Position numbers and translations under genes: made by a program. A stretch of 28,853 nucleotides of DNA from MESE01 sp036675035 (lineage in GTDB: Bacteria > Pseudomonadota > Gammaproteobacteria > Burkholderiales > Burkholderiaceae_D), in the NCBI GenBank assembly GCA_036675035.1, contig JAKFFO010000080.1:1-28853 (forward strand), written 5' to 3'. Shown here piece after piece: positions 15,081 through 23,752 of this stretch (within the stretch, counting starts at the first letter, position 1; the number at the start of each line of letters is the position of its first letter). The notes under the pieces were generated by a model, which was not told the origin of the DNA, made no database searches, and saw only the letters and a list, made by a program, of their open reading frames with translations.

Positions 15081-16702
15081 GTCTTGCCTGGACCGAACAC
15101 CTGATCGTGGCGCCAGTGTTGCTGCCGCTGGTTTGCGGTGCATTGATGGTCCCGCTGAAGGAGAGCCGCCATCAGCTGAAATTTTTCATGAACATGGCGT
15201 CCGTGCTCGGGTTATTGGCAATAGCGCTCATGCTGATGAATTTAACGGATAACGGGCACTGGCCGTCAGGTATAGGGGTCTACCTGGCCGCGAATTGGGC
15301 TGCTCCATTTGGAATTGCACTTGCCGCCGATCGCCTGGCAGCTATGATGCTGCTGTTAACTGCCGCACTCGCAGCGGCTGTGCTGCTGTTTTCAATGCTG
15401 CGTTGGAGCCGCATTGGCGTACACTTTCACTCGTTGTTCCAATTCCTGCTCATGGGAATCAACGGTGCATTCCTGACCCACGATTTGTTTAACCTTTTCG
15501 TGTTTTTCGAGGTGATGCTGGCCGCGTCCTACGGCTTGCTACTACATGGCTACAACACCACCCGCATCCGGGCCGGCATGCAATATATCGCCGTCAACCT
15601 GGCGGCTTCACTGTTGTTTCTGATCGGTTTGGCATTGATCTACGCATCGACCGGCACGCTCAACATGGCCGATCTGGCAGCACGTCTGCCGACCGCGAGG
15701 CCGGATGATCTGGCGTTGCTGAAGGTGGGCATGACGGTACTTGCTATTGCCTTTCTGGTCAAAAGCGCGATGTGGCCGCTTGGCTTCTGGCTGCCGACCA
15801 CTTATGCCGCCGCGTCGCCGCCGGTGGCGGCCATGCTGGTGCTGATGACCAAACTAGGCGTGTATGCGGTTTTGCGCGTGTGGCTGATGGTATTTCCTCG
15901 CGAGGGCGCGACCGACGGTTTCGGCTACGATGCCTTGATGTGGGGCGGCATGGTAACCATCGTATTCGGCGCCGCCGGCATGCTCGCCAGCCAAACACCG
16001 GGGCGGATGGCTGCGTATGCTGCGGTCGTCTCCTCCGGCACGCTGCTTGCCGTGATCGGATATGGGGAGCCTGCATTAATTACTGCGGGGCTTTATTATC
16101 TGCTTGGATCTACGCTCGCGGTAGCGGCTTTTTTTCTTCTGATCGAACTGATCGAACGCATCCGCTCCCCCGGTGCGGCAATGCTGGCGTTAACCATGGA
16201 GGCGTTCGCGATCGAAGAAACACCCGAGGAAACGGCAGGTGTCGGCATCCCTGCGGCACTGGCTTTCCTGGGCCTCGCGTTTGCCGGTTGCGCGCTTATC
16301 ATTGCGGGACTGCCGCCGCTATCCGGTTTCGTCGCCAAGTTCAGTCTGTTTCATGTGCTGCTTAACTCTGATCCCCCACATATCACGGTGGCGTCGACTG
16401 GCTGGATCCTGATGGCGCTGATTATCCTGTCGGGACTGGCCGCGATGATTTCGCTGATGCGATTTGGCGTACGGACGTTTTGGGCCGCGGGAAAAGTTAC
16501 TGCGCCACGCCTGCAGCTCGCGGAAGTCGCACCCATCAGTGCGCTACTGATTCTGTGCGTGGTACTGACCGTGCAAGCAGGGCCGGTGTACAGCTTTTTG
16601 GCACGCACTTCGGCGGATCTGCATCGGCCCGGGCAATATATACATCGAGTGCTTTCCGAGCCTGCGGTGCCCGGCATTCAACCTCGTGGGGCGGCCCAAT
16701 GA
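15077..16702 (+). CDS. mrpD: Mrp antiporter subunit D
   Basis: This is the second large antiporter-like subunit, 541 residues and about 14 membrane helices, homologous to NuoM/NuoN. Conserved positions include Glu145 in FVFFEVMLAASYGLLLHG and Lys229 in LVKSAMWPLGFWLPTTYA, matching residues essential for transport in studied MrpD proteins. PPLSGFVAKFSLF is the usual late-helix motif. It overlaps mrpC at its start and mrpE at its end, both by ATGA, indicating coupled translation and fixed stoichiometry. Confidence 0.95.
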   Translation: MSLAWTEHLIVAPVLLPLVCGALMVPLKESRHQLKFFMNMASVLGLLAIALMLMNLTDNGHWPSGIGVYLAANWAAPFGIALAADRLAAMMLLLTAALAAAVLLFSMLRWSRIGVHFHSLFQFLLMGINGAFLTHDLFNLFVFFEVMLAASYGLLLHGYNTTRIRAGMQYIAVNLAASLLFLIGLALIYASTGTLNMADLAARLPTARPDDLALLKVGMTVLAIAFLVKSAMWPLGFWLPTTYAAASPPVAAMLVLMTKLGVYAVLRVWLMVFPREGATDGFGYDALMWGGMVTIVFGAAGMLASQTPGRMAAYAAVVSSGTLLAVIGYGEPALITAGLYYLLGSTLAVAAFFLLIELIERIRSPGAAMLALTMEAFAIEETPEETAGVGIPAALAFLGLAFAGCALIIAGLPPLSGFVAKFSLFHVLLNSDPPHITVASTGWILMALIILSGLAAMISLMRFGVRTFWAAGKVTAPRLQLAEVAPISALLILCVVLTVQAGPVYSFLARTSADLHRPGQYIHRVLSEPAVPGIQPRGAAQ

Positions 16703-17190
16703 AACGTTGGCTACCATTCCCGCTAACGTCGGCCGGATTGTGGGCGATGTGGCTTTTGCTTAATCAGAGCACTGATGCCTTACATCTTTTACTGGGCGCG
16801 ATACTGGCCGTGACCTTGCCTATACTGACGCGGTCTCTGCAGCCGCTTGCCGAGCCGAGGATAAAAAAGCCTGGGGCATTGCTTCGGCTGCTAACCATGT
16901 CGTCCATAGAAATCGTACGGTCATGCTTCAATGTCGCACGCATCATCCTGTTCGTCCGATCGAAAAATGCACGATCCGGATTTGTCCATATTCCGCTCGA
17001 TTTGCACAATTCGTATGGGCTCGCACTTCTATCCTGCCTGATCAATATCACACCCGGAACGGTGTGGGTCGAGATTTTGCCGGATAAGCATGAGCTTCTT
17101 CTGCATGTGTTCGATCTGCACGACGAATGCTGGTGGATTGATACAATCAAGACTCGCTACGAGAAGCCATTGATTGAAATTTTTGAATGA
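16699..17190 (+). CDS. mrpE: Mrp antiporter subunit E
   Basis: This 163-residue subunit has N-terminal membrane helices and a cytoplasmic C-terminal domain. Family marks are LSCLINITPGTVWVEI and, shortly after, LLLHVFDLHDE. MrpE has no counterpart in complex I and supports assembly or activity. ATG 16699 overlaps the mrpD stop; the frame is open much further upstream but that part lies entirely inside mrpD and is unlike MrpE. Confidence 0.94.
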   Translation: MKRWLPFPLTSAGLWAMWLLLNQSTDALHLLLGAILAVTLPILTRSLQPLAEPRIKKPGALLRLLTMSSIEIVRSCFNVARIILFVRSKNARSGFVHIPLDLHNSYGLALLSCLINITPGTVWVEILPDKHELLLHVFDLHDECWWIDTIKTRYEKPLIEIFE

Positions 17191-17200
17191 GGAAATACCC

Positions 17201-17479
17201 ATGGCGATGTTAGTGGAGTTGGCAATCGATTTTGTTTTTATCTGCGTCGTCCTGTCGTTATTGTTTTGTACCGTAAGGCTGTTTATTGGCCCAACGGCGC
17301 AGGACAGGGTGTTGGCGCTCGACACCTTGTGGATGTGTTTCATGCTGCTGGCATTGGTGCTGGGCATTCGCTTTGGCAATCAAATTTATTTTGAAGCGGC
17401 ATTGTTAATTGCACTGTTCGGCTTCGTATCGACCATCGCTTTGGCGAAGTTTCTGATTCGCGGAGAAATCATCGAATGA
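17201..17479 (+). CDS. mrpF: Mrp antiporter subunit F
   Basis: This is a small three-helix membrane subunit of 92 residues with the family motif GPTAQDRVLALDTL and the later helix YFEAALLIALFGFVSTIALA. The ATG at 17201 follows GAGGAAA with normal spacing, ten bases after the mrpE stop, the only non-overlapping junction in the operon. The end overlaps mrpG by ATGA. Confidence 0.94.
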   Translation: MAMLVELAIDFVFICVVLSLLFCTVRLFIGPTAQDRVLALDTLWMCFMLLALVLGIRFGNQIYFEAALLIALFGFVSTIALAKFLIRGEIIE

Positions 17480-17805
17480 TTGCAGTCGACACCTTGCCGC
17501 CATGGGCAGCGTTGGCCGTGGCGCTTCTGCTGCTTCTTGGCGGAAGTATCGTGATAATCGGTGCGCTTGGATTAATGCGCCTTCCCGATTTTTATCAGCG
17601 TATTCATGGGCCGGCAATTACCATTACGCTTGGCGCCGGCTGTATATTGATCGCATCGATGATTTATTTCACCGCGCTGCAGTCCCGCTTGGTAATTCAT
17701 GAGCTGGTTATTGCCGTATTTGTTTCGCTGACCGCTCCCGTAGTTTCGATGTTGATCATGCGGGCGGCGGTGTATCGCGAAAAACGTTCCGGAAAAAAGG
17801 ATTGA
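17476..17805 (+). CDS. mrpG: Mrp antiporter subunit G
   Basis: The last subunit has 109 residues and three membrane helices. GALGLMRLPDFYQRIHGPAI is the MrpG signature, followed by AGCILIASMIYF and ELVIAVFVSLTAPVVSMLI. It completes a full A(B)CDEFG set with every subunit intact. No intrinsic terminator was seen after its stop. Confidence 0.94.
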   Translation: MIAVDTLPPWAALAVALLLLLGGSIVIIGALGLMRLPDFYQRIHGPAITITLGAGCILIASMIYFTALQSRLVIHELVIAVFVSLTAPVVSMLIMRAAVYREKRSGKKD

Positions 17806-18235
17806 CTCACCCAGGCGCTAAATCTTCGTGCTCGTACCCGAAAGACGCAAGCTTGCAAACGCCATATTTTGTCGGCTGGTGCTGCCGTATCGCCATTTGC
17901 GGCGCCGTGCAGACCGGTTCCGCAGGAATGCTCGACGCCATGGCCCAGCAGGCCGCCTTGCGGTAGTGCGATCCAGCATGATCGCCGGATGGCGCCAGCC
18001 GCTGCCGGTGCAAGCATTGGTGTATCAATCGCCCAGGCCGCGTTGGTGCGTCCGAATTGAATCACCGATCAAGGATGTGGGTCGCAATCGGCAAGTTGTG
18101 CTTGATGTCGGTGATGCGGCTGAACTTGCGCTACTCCGGTACGAGTTACCAGAGTACGTAACAGCGTATAGCAAGATGAAACGAACCTAGCTTGGTGCCG
18201 GGAGCGGTGTCTGCGTTGTTGTACTCCTAGCCAAC

Positions 18236-18255
18236 TGGAGCCGCCTTTGGCTCCA
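18236..18255. repeat. Short perfect hairpin
   Basis: TGGAGCC (18236-18242) and GGCTCCA (18249-18255) are separated by GCCTTT. The run after it is only TCTTC, so termination strength is doubtful. Confidence 0.4.
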
Positions 18256-18327
18256 TCTTCACTTGCAGCTCGAATTCCCGGCTTCGCCCCTCGATCCCGC
18301 TCGTTCAAGGATAGGGAAGGTACTTGA

Positions 18328-18355
18328 CCCCTTCTTCCGCAAGCGGGAGAAGGGG
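18328..18355. repeat. REP-like intergenic palindrome
   Basis: CCCCTTCTTCCGC (18328-18340) pairs with GCGGGAGAAGGGG (18343-18355) over 13 positions with one G-U and only a two-base loop. Near-identical CCCCTTCTCCCGC palindromes are scattered between genes in many proteobacterial genomes, so this is probably a dispersed repeat rather than a gene-specific signal. Confidence 0.5.
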
Positions 18356-18611
18356 CGGGGACTCAAAGCACTGCTTTGACGGAACTGCGCCTAGCGGCGA
18401 TGCGTTCCGACTCCCAAATCTGAATCCGCTTCATCTTGTTCTACGCTCTTAATTTATCGTCGGACTGAATAAAGTCGGGTCGTCGGTCCCATGTAAGGCA
18501 TTCAGCAGCATGCTATTGCCTATAAAAAAGAGGTGCAGAGCGAGGTTTCCTTTTTTAATTAATACGGACGACCCATAGCGACTTGAGGAACCTATTTTAG
18601 CCAAGCGCTTC

Positions 18612-18642
18612 GAATCATGTTTTGCACAGCAAAACATGATTC
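18612..18642. repeat. Perfect 14-base inverted repeat, three-base spacer
   Basis: GAATCATGTTTTGC (18612-18625) and GCAAAACATGATTC (18629-18642) are exact inverted copies around ACA. On the plus strand CGCTTTTGTTTG follows, so it may be a terminator. Its length and symmetry would also suit a regulator-binding site upstream of the TRAP operon. Confidence 0.6.
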
Positions 18643-18894
18643 CGCTTTTGTTTGACCTGTAAATGTGCCGCTGCTATGATGACCCGACGTTTCGCACAAG
18701 GGGCCTTCGATTCAAAAATGCTGCAATTTGGCACCTTGGGCCTGAAAGACTATCCATTTGCGGAATCGGCAGACGGGAAGCCAGACTGCAACGTAGCCGT
18801 TTTAAGTTGCGTCAATCGCTTCAATTTGTAAGTGGGGTAGCTTTGGTAACTTATCATCCAAAGCAACCACGATAACGACAACCGGAGACACATC

Positions 18895-19941
18895 ATGAAA
18901 CTAGCGTCCCTTTTTAACAAGAACCTTCTATGCGCCGCGCTGGTGGCGTTCACTTCCACTGCAACCGTATCGGTGGCCCATGCAGCCGATGACAAAAAAG
19001 TAGTCACGTGGAAGGTGCAGTCTCATTGGCCTAGCGCCAGCAGCTCCTACAAGGACAGCCTGGTGCGCCTGAAAAATATCATCGAACAGCGCACCGACGG
19101 TCGCCTGGTATTGACCCTGTATGAAGATGGAGCACTGTTTAAGGCGAAGGAAACGTTCAATGCGGTGAGCCGCGGCATTATTCAGATGGGTACGATCTCG
19201 CCGGCTTATGTACAGGACAAGATGAGCCTCGCCGGTATCGCATCGGGCCTTCCATTCGCTTTCCGCAACGTGTGGGAAGCTGCGTATTTCCACAAGAATA
19301 TCGGCTTTGAGGACATGTTGCGCAAAGAGGCCGCCGTTCATGGCGTTTACTACTCCACCGACAAGGTTTATCCGACCGAAATGGTGGTCAAGAACCCGAT
19401 CAATAGTGTCGAAGACTTTAACAAGCTGAAGGTTCGCTCATCCGGCGTACTTCAGAAATTCCTGACGAGCGCTGGTGCTGCAGCATCGTACTTGCCTGGT
19501 AGTGAGCTATATACGGCTCTGTCCAGCGGGGTAGTGGATGGTGCCCACTGGGGAGCAGCGCAAGGCGCCAACAGCATGAGTCTGTACGAAGTGGCCAAGT
19601 ATCATGTGCAGCCCGCGTTGAACATCGCTGGAACGGACGCTTTCATCGTCAGCCAGAAAGCGCTCGATGCACTGCCTGCTGATGTCCGCAAAATAGTCTT
19701 GCAGGCGCTGGACGAACAATTCTGGTTCCGTACCAACGAATATTTGTTTCAAGAACAAATTACGCTTGCCAAGGCAATGAAGGAAAAAGGCGTGAAGGTC
19801 AATACTTTGCCGCCGGAAGTTCAGAAGCGTATGGCTCAAGCTGCGCAAAAAATGTGGGAAGAAGAAGCAAAGCGCAGCCCGAATGCCGCCGAAGCGATGA
19901 AGCGTCTGAACAAATTCATGTCCGACCTGGGTTATCTGTAA
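18895..19941 (+). CDS. dctP: TRAP transporter periplasmic solute-binding protein, DctP family
   Basis: This 348-residue secreted protein has a signal peptide ending VAHA (residue 30). It binds an organic acid in the periplasm and delivers it to the DctQM permease. Family features are WKVQSHWPSASSSYKDSLVR, the central KLKVRSSGVLQKFL with Arg181 at the position that normally pairs with the ligand carboxylate, and GSELYTALSSGVVDGAHWG. The ligand is not predictable beyond a carboxylate. GGAG lies seven bases before the ATG. dctQ follows after 154 bases that contain a stem-loop. Confidence 0.94.
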   Translation: MKLASLFNKNLLCAALVAFTSTATVSVAHAADDKKVVTWKVQSHWPSASSSYKDSLVRLKNIIEQRTDGRLVLTLYEDGALFKAKETFNAVSRGIIQMGTISPAYVQDKMSLAGIASGLPFAFRNVWEAAYFHKNIGFEDMLRKEAAVHGVYYSTDKVYPTEMVVKNPINSVEDFNKLKVRSSGVLQKFLTSAGAAASYLPGSELYTALSSGVVDGAHWGAAQGANSMSLYEVAKYHVQPALNIAGTDAFIVSQKALDALPADVRKIVLQALDEQFWFRTNEYLFQEQITLAKAMKEKGVKVNTLPPEVQKRMAQAAQKMWEEEAKRSPNAAEAMKRLNKFMSDLGYL

Positions 19942-20011
19942 GCCGAACCGGCTGATTATAGCTGCAAAAGTGGCCCGTTCACGTCCGTGATCGGGTCGTG
20001 CGTTCTGTATT

Positions 20012-20033
20012 GCCAGGTGCAGTTGCGCCTGGC
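20012..20033 (+). promoter_or_regulatory. Stem-loop between dctP and dctQ
   Basis: GCCAGGTGC (20012-20020), loop AGTT, GCGCCTGGC (20025-20033) gives a nine-base stem with one G-U. No T-tract follows. Such hairpins after a binding-protein gene often protect the upstream message from 3' decay, keeping dctP expressed above the permease genes. Confidence 0.45.
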
Positions 20034-20095
20034 GCATCACCTCCTGGCGGCATGAGGATCCTCTTGCTTCGCTCACCAACTTACTGGAGTACCAA

Positions 20096-20641
20096 ATGCG
20101 TGTGATACACGGGTTCATCAACGGGGTTACTCGTTTGAACGACGTCATCGGCCGCTGGGTTTCGGTCTTGATCTTTGTAATATTCGGCCTTCTGATCTTC
20201 GAAGTGCTCTCCCGCTATTTTTTTGGATCGCCCAACGTCTGGACCAACGAGTTGGCGCAACTGCTGTTCGGCTTGTATGGCGTCATGGCGGGCGGTTATG
20301 TCATGGCTCATCGTGAGCATGTCAACGTCGACTTGCTGTACTCGTATCTGTCGCGACGAGCACAGGCCGGTGTCGACATATTCACTTCGCTGGTGTTTTT
20401 CATTTTTACCCTCGCCTTGCTTTATTTCGGCGGCTCGATGGCCTGGGAGTCGATCAAGACCATGGAGACTTCCTATTCGGCGTGGAATCCGCCGATCTAT
20501 CCGGTGAAGGCCGCTATTCCGATCGCTACGTTCCTGTTGCTATTGCAAGGGATCGCAAAACTGTTGGGAGACATCATCATCGCCTGTAATCTGGAACCAA
20601 AGAAGGATGACCATGCCGTTTCTTCGGGAGCGCCGCAATGA
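20096..20641 (+). CDS. dctQ: TRAP transporter small permease subunit, DctQ family
   Basis: The protein has 181 residues and four membrane helices. The block EVLSRYFFGSPNVWTNELAQ, then GGYVMAHREHVNVDLLY, is the DctQ signature. DctQ binds DctM and is needed for Na+-driven import. TGGAGT precedes the ATG. The stop overlaps the dctM start (ATGA). Confidence 0.95.
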   Translation: MRVIHGFINGVTRLNDVIGRWVSVLIFVIFGLLIFEVLSRYFFGSPNVWTNELAQLLFGLYGVMAGGYVMAHREHVNVDLLYSYLSRRAQAGVDIFTSLVFFIFTLALLYFGGSMAWESIKTMETSYSAWNPPIYPVKAAIPIATFLLLLQGIAKLLGDIIIACNLEPKKDDHAVSSGAPQ

Positions 20642-21948
20642 GCATCGAACTGACGACGCTTCTTTTTTTCGGGGCACTGCTGTTTTTCATAGTGCTCGGT
20701 TTGCCGCTGACCTTCGTGCTGGGCGGTGTTTCCGTAATTTTCATCTACTTCACCTGGGGTATCGAAGCATTCTATGTGGTCGCCTCGCAAATGTGGGGCA
20801 CCATGGAAAGCTTTACCCTGATTGCGATTCCGCTATTCGTGTTCATGGCGATGGTGCTGGAGCGGACCGGCGTAGCCAACGATCTCTACCAAATGATGTA
20901 TCTATGGTGGGGTGGCATCCGCGGCGGCCTCGCGATCGGTACTCTTGGCATTTGCGCGATTTTTGCCGCGATGTGCGGCATCAGTGGTGCTGCGGTCGTC
21001 ACCATGGGCACCATCGCGTTACCGTCCATGCTGGCACGTGGTTACGATAAGGACATTGCACTCGGTTGCATCAATGCCGGCGGTGGCTGGGGAATTCTGA
21101 TTCCTCCGAGCATCCTGATGATCGTCTATTCAATGGCAACCGGGGTCTCTGTCGGCAAGATGTTTGCGGCTGGCGTGTTGCCCGGTGTGCTGCTGATGGT
21201 GCTGACCTCGATATACGTGATCGGGCGTTGCTATTTCCAGCCGAATCTGGCCCCGGCCCTGCCGGTAGAGGAGCGCGCCAAATGGCCGGAAAAATTCCGT
21301 TCGCTGCGCTCGGTCATTCTGCCGATCCTGATTGTGATCATGGTGCTGGGCTCCATCATCAGCGGTATCACTACGCCGACCGAAGCGGCGGCAATGGGGG
21401 TGCTCGGTGCGCTGCTGTCGGCCATCGTCTATCGCAAGCTGACAATGGCGTTGCTGCAGGATGCATCGATCCGTACCTTCAAGCTGACCGGGATGATCAT
21501 GTGGATCCTGTTTGCTGCGCATGCGTTCAGCACAGCGTATCAAGGGATGGGTGCTCAGGTACTGATTCAGAACCTGATGGAATCGATTCCCGGTGGTCCT
21601 TGGGGAATTATCATCACAATGCAGATCATTCTGCTTCTGCTCGGGATGGTGCTAGATCCGGTCGGCATCATGCTGATCACGCTACCGGTGTTCATGCCGA
21701 TCGTGCTGTCATTGGGATTTGATCCGATATGGTTCGGTATCCTGTTCGTGATCAATATGGAAATCGGCTACATGACGCCGCCTTTCGGCTTCAACTTGTT
21801 CTACCTGAAGGGCGTGGTGCCGCCCAGTATCACGATGAAAGATATCTACCGCTCGGTGATTCCTTTCGTCATCGTGGAAATCATCGCGTTGGGTATCATC
21901 ATGAAATTCCCTGAGATCGCTACTTATTTGCCGGAACTTATGTTCTGA
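20638..21948 (+). CDS. dctM: TRAP transporter large permease subunit, DctM family
   Basis: This is the 436-residue transport subunit, with about 12 membrane helices. Typical segments are GVANDLYQMMYLWWGGIRGG, CGISGAAVVTMGTIALPSML, GGGWGILIPPSILMIVYSMA and, in the second half, TPTEAAAMGVLGAL. The re-entrant loops with Gly/Ser/Thr that bind Na+ and substrate lie in those motifs. It completes an intact PQM operon, closed by a strong terminator. Confidence 0.95.
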   Translation: MSIELTTLLFFGALLFFIVLGLPLTFVLGGVSVIFIYFTWGIEAFYVVASQMWGTMESFTLIAIPLFVFMAMVLERTGVANDLYQMMYLWWGGIRGGLAIGTLGICAIFAAMCGISGAAVVTMGTIALPSMLARGYDKDIALGCINAGGGWGILIPPSILMIVYSMATGVSVGKMFAAGVLPGVLLMVLTSIYVIGRCYFQPNLAPALPVEERAKWPEKFRSLRSVILPILIVIMVLGSIISGITTPTEAAAMGVLGALLSAIVYRKLTMALLQDASIRTFKLTGMIMWILFAAHAFSTAYQGMGAQVLIQNLMESIPGGPWGIIITMQIILLLLGMVLDPVGIMLITLPVFMPIVLSLGFDPIWFGILFVINMEIGYMTPPFGFNLFYLKGVVPPSITMKDIYRSVIPFVIVEIIALGIIMKFPEIATYLPELMF

Positions 21949-21960
21949 GATTCGGGAAAG

Positions 21961-22000
21961 CAGGCACGCATGCTTTAACAGCAAGCGTGCCTGTTGTTGT
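21961..22000 (+). terminator. Intrinsic terminator of the dctPQM operon
   Basis: CAGGCACGCATGCT (21961-21974) pairs with AGCAAGCGTGCCTG (21980-21993), with one A-A mismatch and a five-base loop, followed by TTGTTGT. It starts 12 bases after the dctM stop. Confidence 0.75.
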
Positions 22001-22289
22001 ATCCAGACTATGATGCTTTTCGCTTCACCCGGAAATCATGTTTATTGATCTTCCGCAATGTATTGCCCGATATAGGAACGATACTGAATTCGTGCTGTAT
22101 GCCTTTTCCGTCCTCTGTTTTACCTGATTCGATGGTCGGGATTATTTCAGTACTTCCGTCTTGTTTTACCTGTATAATGCGTGATCGTTGAGATTCGAGT
22201 ATTTGTGGTGCAGTATCAGTCTGTCATTCCTTACTTGGTTGAAACGATCTAACGGGCGAGAGCCCAACTTAACTGAAATAGGAATTGTA
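22001..22289 (+). promoter_or_regulatory. Promoter and leader region of the cold-shock gene
   Basis: A perfect -10 TATAAT lies at 22173-22178, placing the transcript start near 22185 and giving a leader of about 105 bases. Long leaders are typical of cold-shock genes. The -35 is poor. Just upstream is an imperfect direct repeat: TTCCGTC plus TGTTTTACCTG at 22106-22126 and again at 22154-22172. The leader contains a small GGGC-GAGA-GCCC hairpin (22254-22265) with a GNRA tetraloop shortly before the start codon. Confidence 0.5.
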
Positions 22290-22493
22290 ATGGCAACTGG
22301 TATCGTAAAATGGTTCAATGACTCGAAGGGCTTCGGCTTTATTACTCCTGACGAAGGCGGCGAAGATCTGTTCGCACACTTCTCGGCAATTCAGTCCAGC
22401 GGCTTCAAATCTCTTCAAGAGAATCAGCGCGTGTCGTTTGAAGTAACTGCAGGCCCAAAGGGCAAACAGGCTTCAAACATTCAGCCAATCTAA
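22290..22493 (+). CDS. CspA-family cold-shock protein
   Basis: This is a 67-residue single-stranded nucleic acid-binding OB-fold protein. RNP1 is seen as KGFGFITPD and RNP2 as DLFAHFSAI. The start MATGIVKWFNDS is the standard CspA N terminus. Cold-shock proteins melt RNA structure; some are constitutive, so cold induction is not certain. The frame is open upstream to 22188 but that part is unlike the family. The ribosome-binding region is AGGAAT. A strong terminator follows. Confidence 0.96.
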   Translation: MATGIVKWFNDSKGFGFITPDEGGEDLFAHFSAIQSSGFKSLQENQRVSFEVTAGPKGKQASNIQPI

Positions 22494-22513
22494 GCTGAAT
22501 AAAGAATCTTAAA

Positions 22514-22540
22514 AATCCCCGGCTTGCCGGGGATTTTTTT
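22514..22540. terminator. Bidirectional terminator between csp and lysR
   Basis: AATCCCCGG (22514-22522), loop CTTG, CCGGGGATT (22527-22535) is followed by a run of T to 22540. A run of A precedes the stem, so it should also serve the converging LysR gene, whose stop codon (22541-22539) touches it. Confidence 0.9.
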
Positions 22541-23444
22541 ATGTCTTTTGCCAATATGCCGGTCGGGAATACGCATGACGCAGGAAGTCGACAAACGCGC
22601 GAATGCGCAACGGCAGGTGCTGACGCTGGGCAAATACCGCATAGATATCATTGCCCGGTGCGGCGAATTCATCCAATACCGTCACAAGCTTGCCGGAATC
22701 GATCGCATTTCCAACTTCCCACATTGAGCGCCAAGCCAGACCTTTTCCTGACAATGCCCAGTCGTGCAATACCGCGCCGTCATTGCACACCATATTGCCC
22801 GTAACTTTTAGTGTGACGTTCTTTCCGTTCTGCCGGAAAGTCCAGCCGCGTTGGCTTCCTTCACTGCTCATCGCAAGGCAATTGTGTTTGCTCAAATCGT
22901 CAAGCGATCGAGGCACGCCATGCCGTTTGGCATAGGAGGGCGCAGCAACCACCACGCGCTTGTTATCGGCAAGCTTTATCCCGATCAGATTGGAATCCGC
23001 CAGATCAGCGATGCGGATTGCGACATCGATTCCTTCACCGATCAAGTCGACTACGCGGTCGTTCAGGTTCAAGGTGACTGCGACTTCATGATGCTCCGAT
23101 AGAAAAGATGGTATCAGCGGTGCGACGTGCTGTCGGCCGAATCCCGCGGGTGCCGATATCGTCAGATGGCCGCTCGCCTTTGCGCTGCGTTCCGATACCA
23201 ACGATTCCGCGTTTTCAAGATCGGCCAGAATACGCTGGCAATTCTCCAGGAATGCGGCGCCTTCATTGGTCAGCACGATCTTGCGTGTAGTTCGTTGCAA
23301 CAGTTTTACGCCGAGTCGAGCCTCGAGTGCGTCAAGCCGTCGGCCTATCATTGCCGGTGCGATGTCTTCTGCACGTGCGGCGGCAGAAAGGCTGCCCTTG
23401 GCGGCGACATCAACGAACGTGGAAATCTGCTTGAAATGATCCAT
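22539..23444 (-). CDS. LysR-family transcriptional regulator
   Basis: This 301-residue regulator has an N-terminal helix-turn-helix (about residues 1-60: DHFKQISTFVDVAAKGSLSA, then RRLDALEARLGVKLLQRTTR) and a C-terminal effector-binding domain beginning GHLTISAPAGFGRQHVAPLI. The sequence style is that of the CrgA/DmlR-like subgroup. No gene diverges directly from it, the common LysR arrangement: the nearest upstream gene is the ATP-grasp gene on the same strand, 308 bases away. Its target is therefore not obvious. Effector unknown. Confidence 0.93.
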   Translation of the reverse strand: MDHFKQISTFVDVAAKGSLSAAARAEDIAPAMIGRRLDALEARLGVKLLQRTTRKIVLTNEGAAFLENCQRILADLENAESLVSERSAKASGHLTISAPAGFGRQHVAPLIPSFLSEHHEVAVTLNLNDRVVDLIGEGIDVAIRIADLADSNLIGIKLADNKRVVVAAPSYAKRHGVPRSLDDLSKHNCLAMSSEGSQRGWTFRQNGKNVTLKVTGNMVCNDGAVLHDWALSGKGLAWRSMWEVGNAIDSGKLVTVLDEFAAPGNDIYAVFAQRQHLPLRIRAFVDFLRHAYSRPAYWQKT

Positions 23445-23752
23445 TACGAAAAGAAGTATCTGCGCGTAAGCTGCATCGGGCGTTGCTTATCAGCGGTCGG
23501 GCGATTCGCCGCTTTGTACCAAAACACAATAATAAATCGATAAATCATTCCGTTTGTGATTATTTATACCTATTATGTCGACAACCTTCTACATGTTGCC
23601 TTTCCAATTTTCCGTTGCAGCGGAGATTTTTTAGTGGCGGTGATGGTCGGCCGACGAGCCAACTGCATGCGAGATACAACCGTCCTGATCGGTAGCACCG
23701 CCAGCAAGCGGAGATTGGTAAGCGCCACCATAAACAATGAGGGCCAGCCGGC
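23445..23752. other. Intergenic region upstream of lysR
   Basis: The stretch 23521-23580 is AT-rich and likely includes the lysR promoter. Short open frames on both strands have no recognisable product. No hairpin with a T-tract was found after the ATP-grasp gene. Confidence 0.4.

Larger units (their letters stand above)
17806..18894. other. Long gap without a convincing gene
   Basis: About 1.1 kb lies between mrpG and dctP. The first half (to about 18330) is GC-rich and has open frames on both strands (for example 17828-18190 plus and 17697-18065 minus), but none has a ribosome-binding site with a recognisable product; a decayed gene is possible. The second half (from about 18440) is AT-rich and holds palindromes listed separately. 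The last part should contain the TRAP operon promoter, and GGAG at 18884-18887 serves dctP. Confidence 0.5.

Noticed and set aside
17828..18190. 120-codon plus-strand frame after mrpG
   Set aside because: Arg/Pro-rich composition typical of an out-of-frame reading of GC-rich DNA, no ribosome-binding site, and competing frames on the same stretch.
18449..18637. 62-codon minus-strand frame
   Set aside because: Its first codons are part of the perfect palindrome and no translation signal is present.
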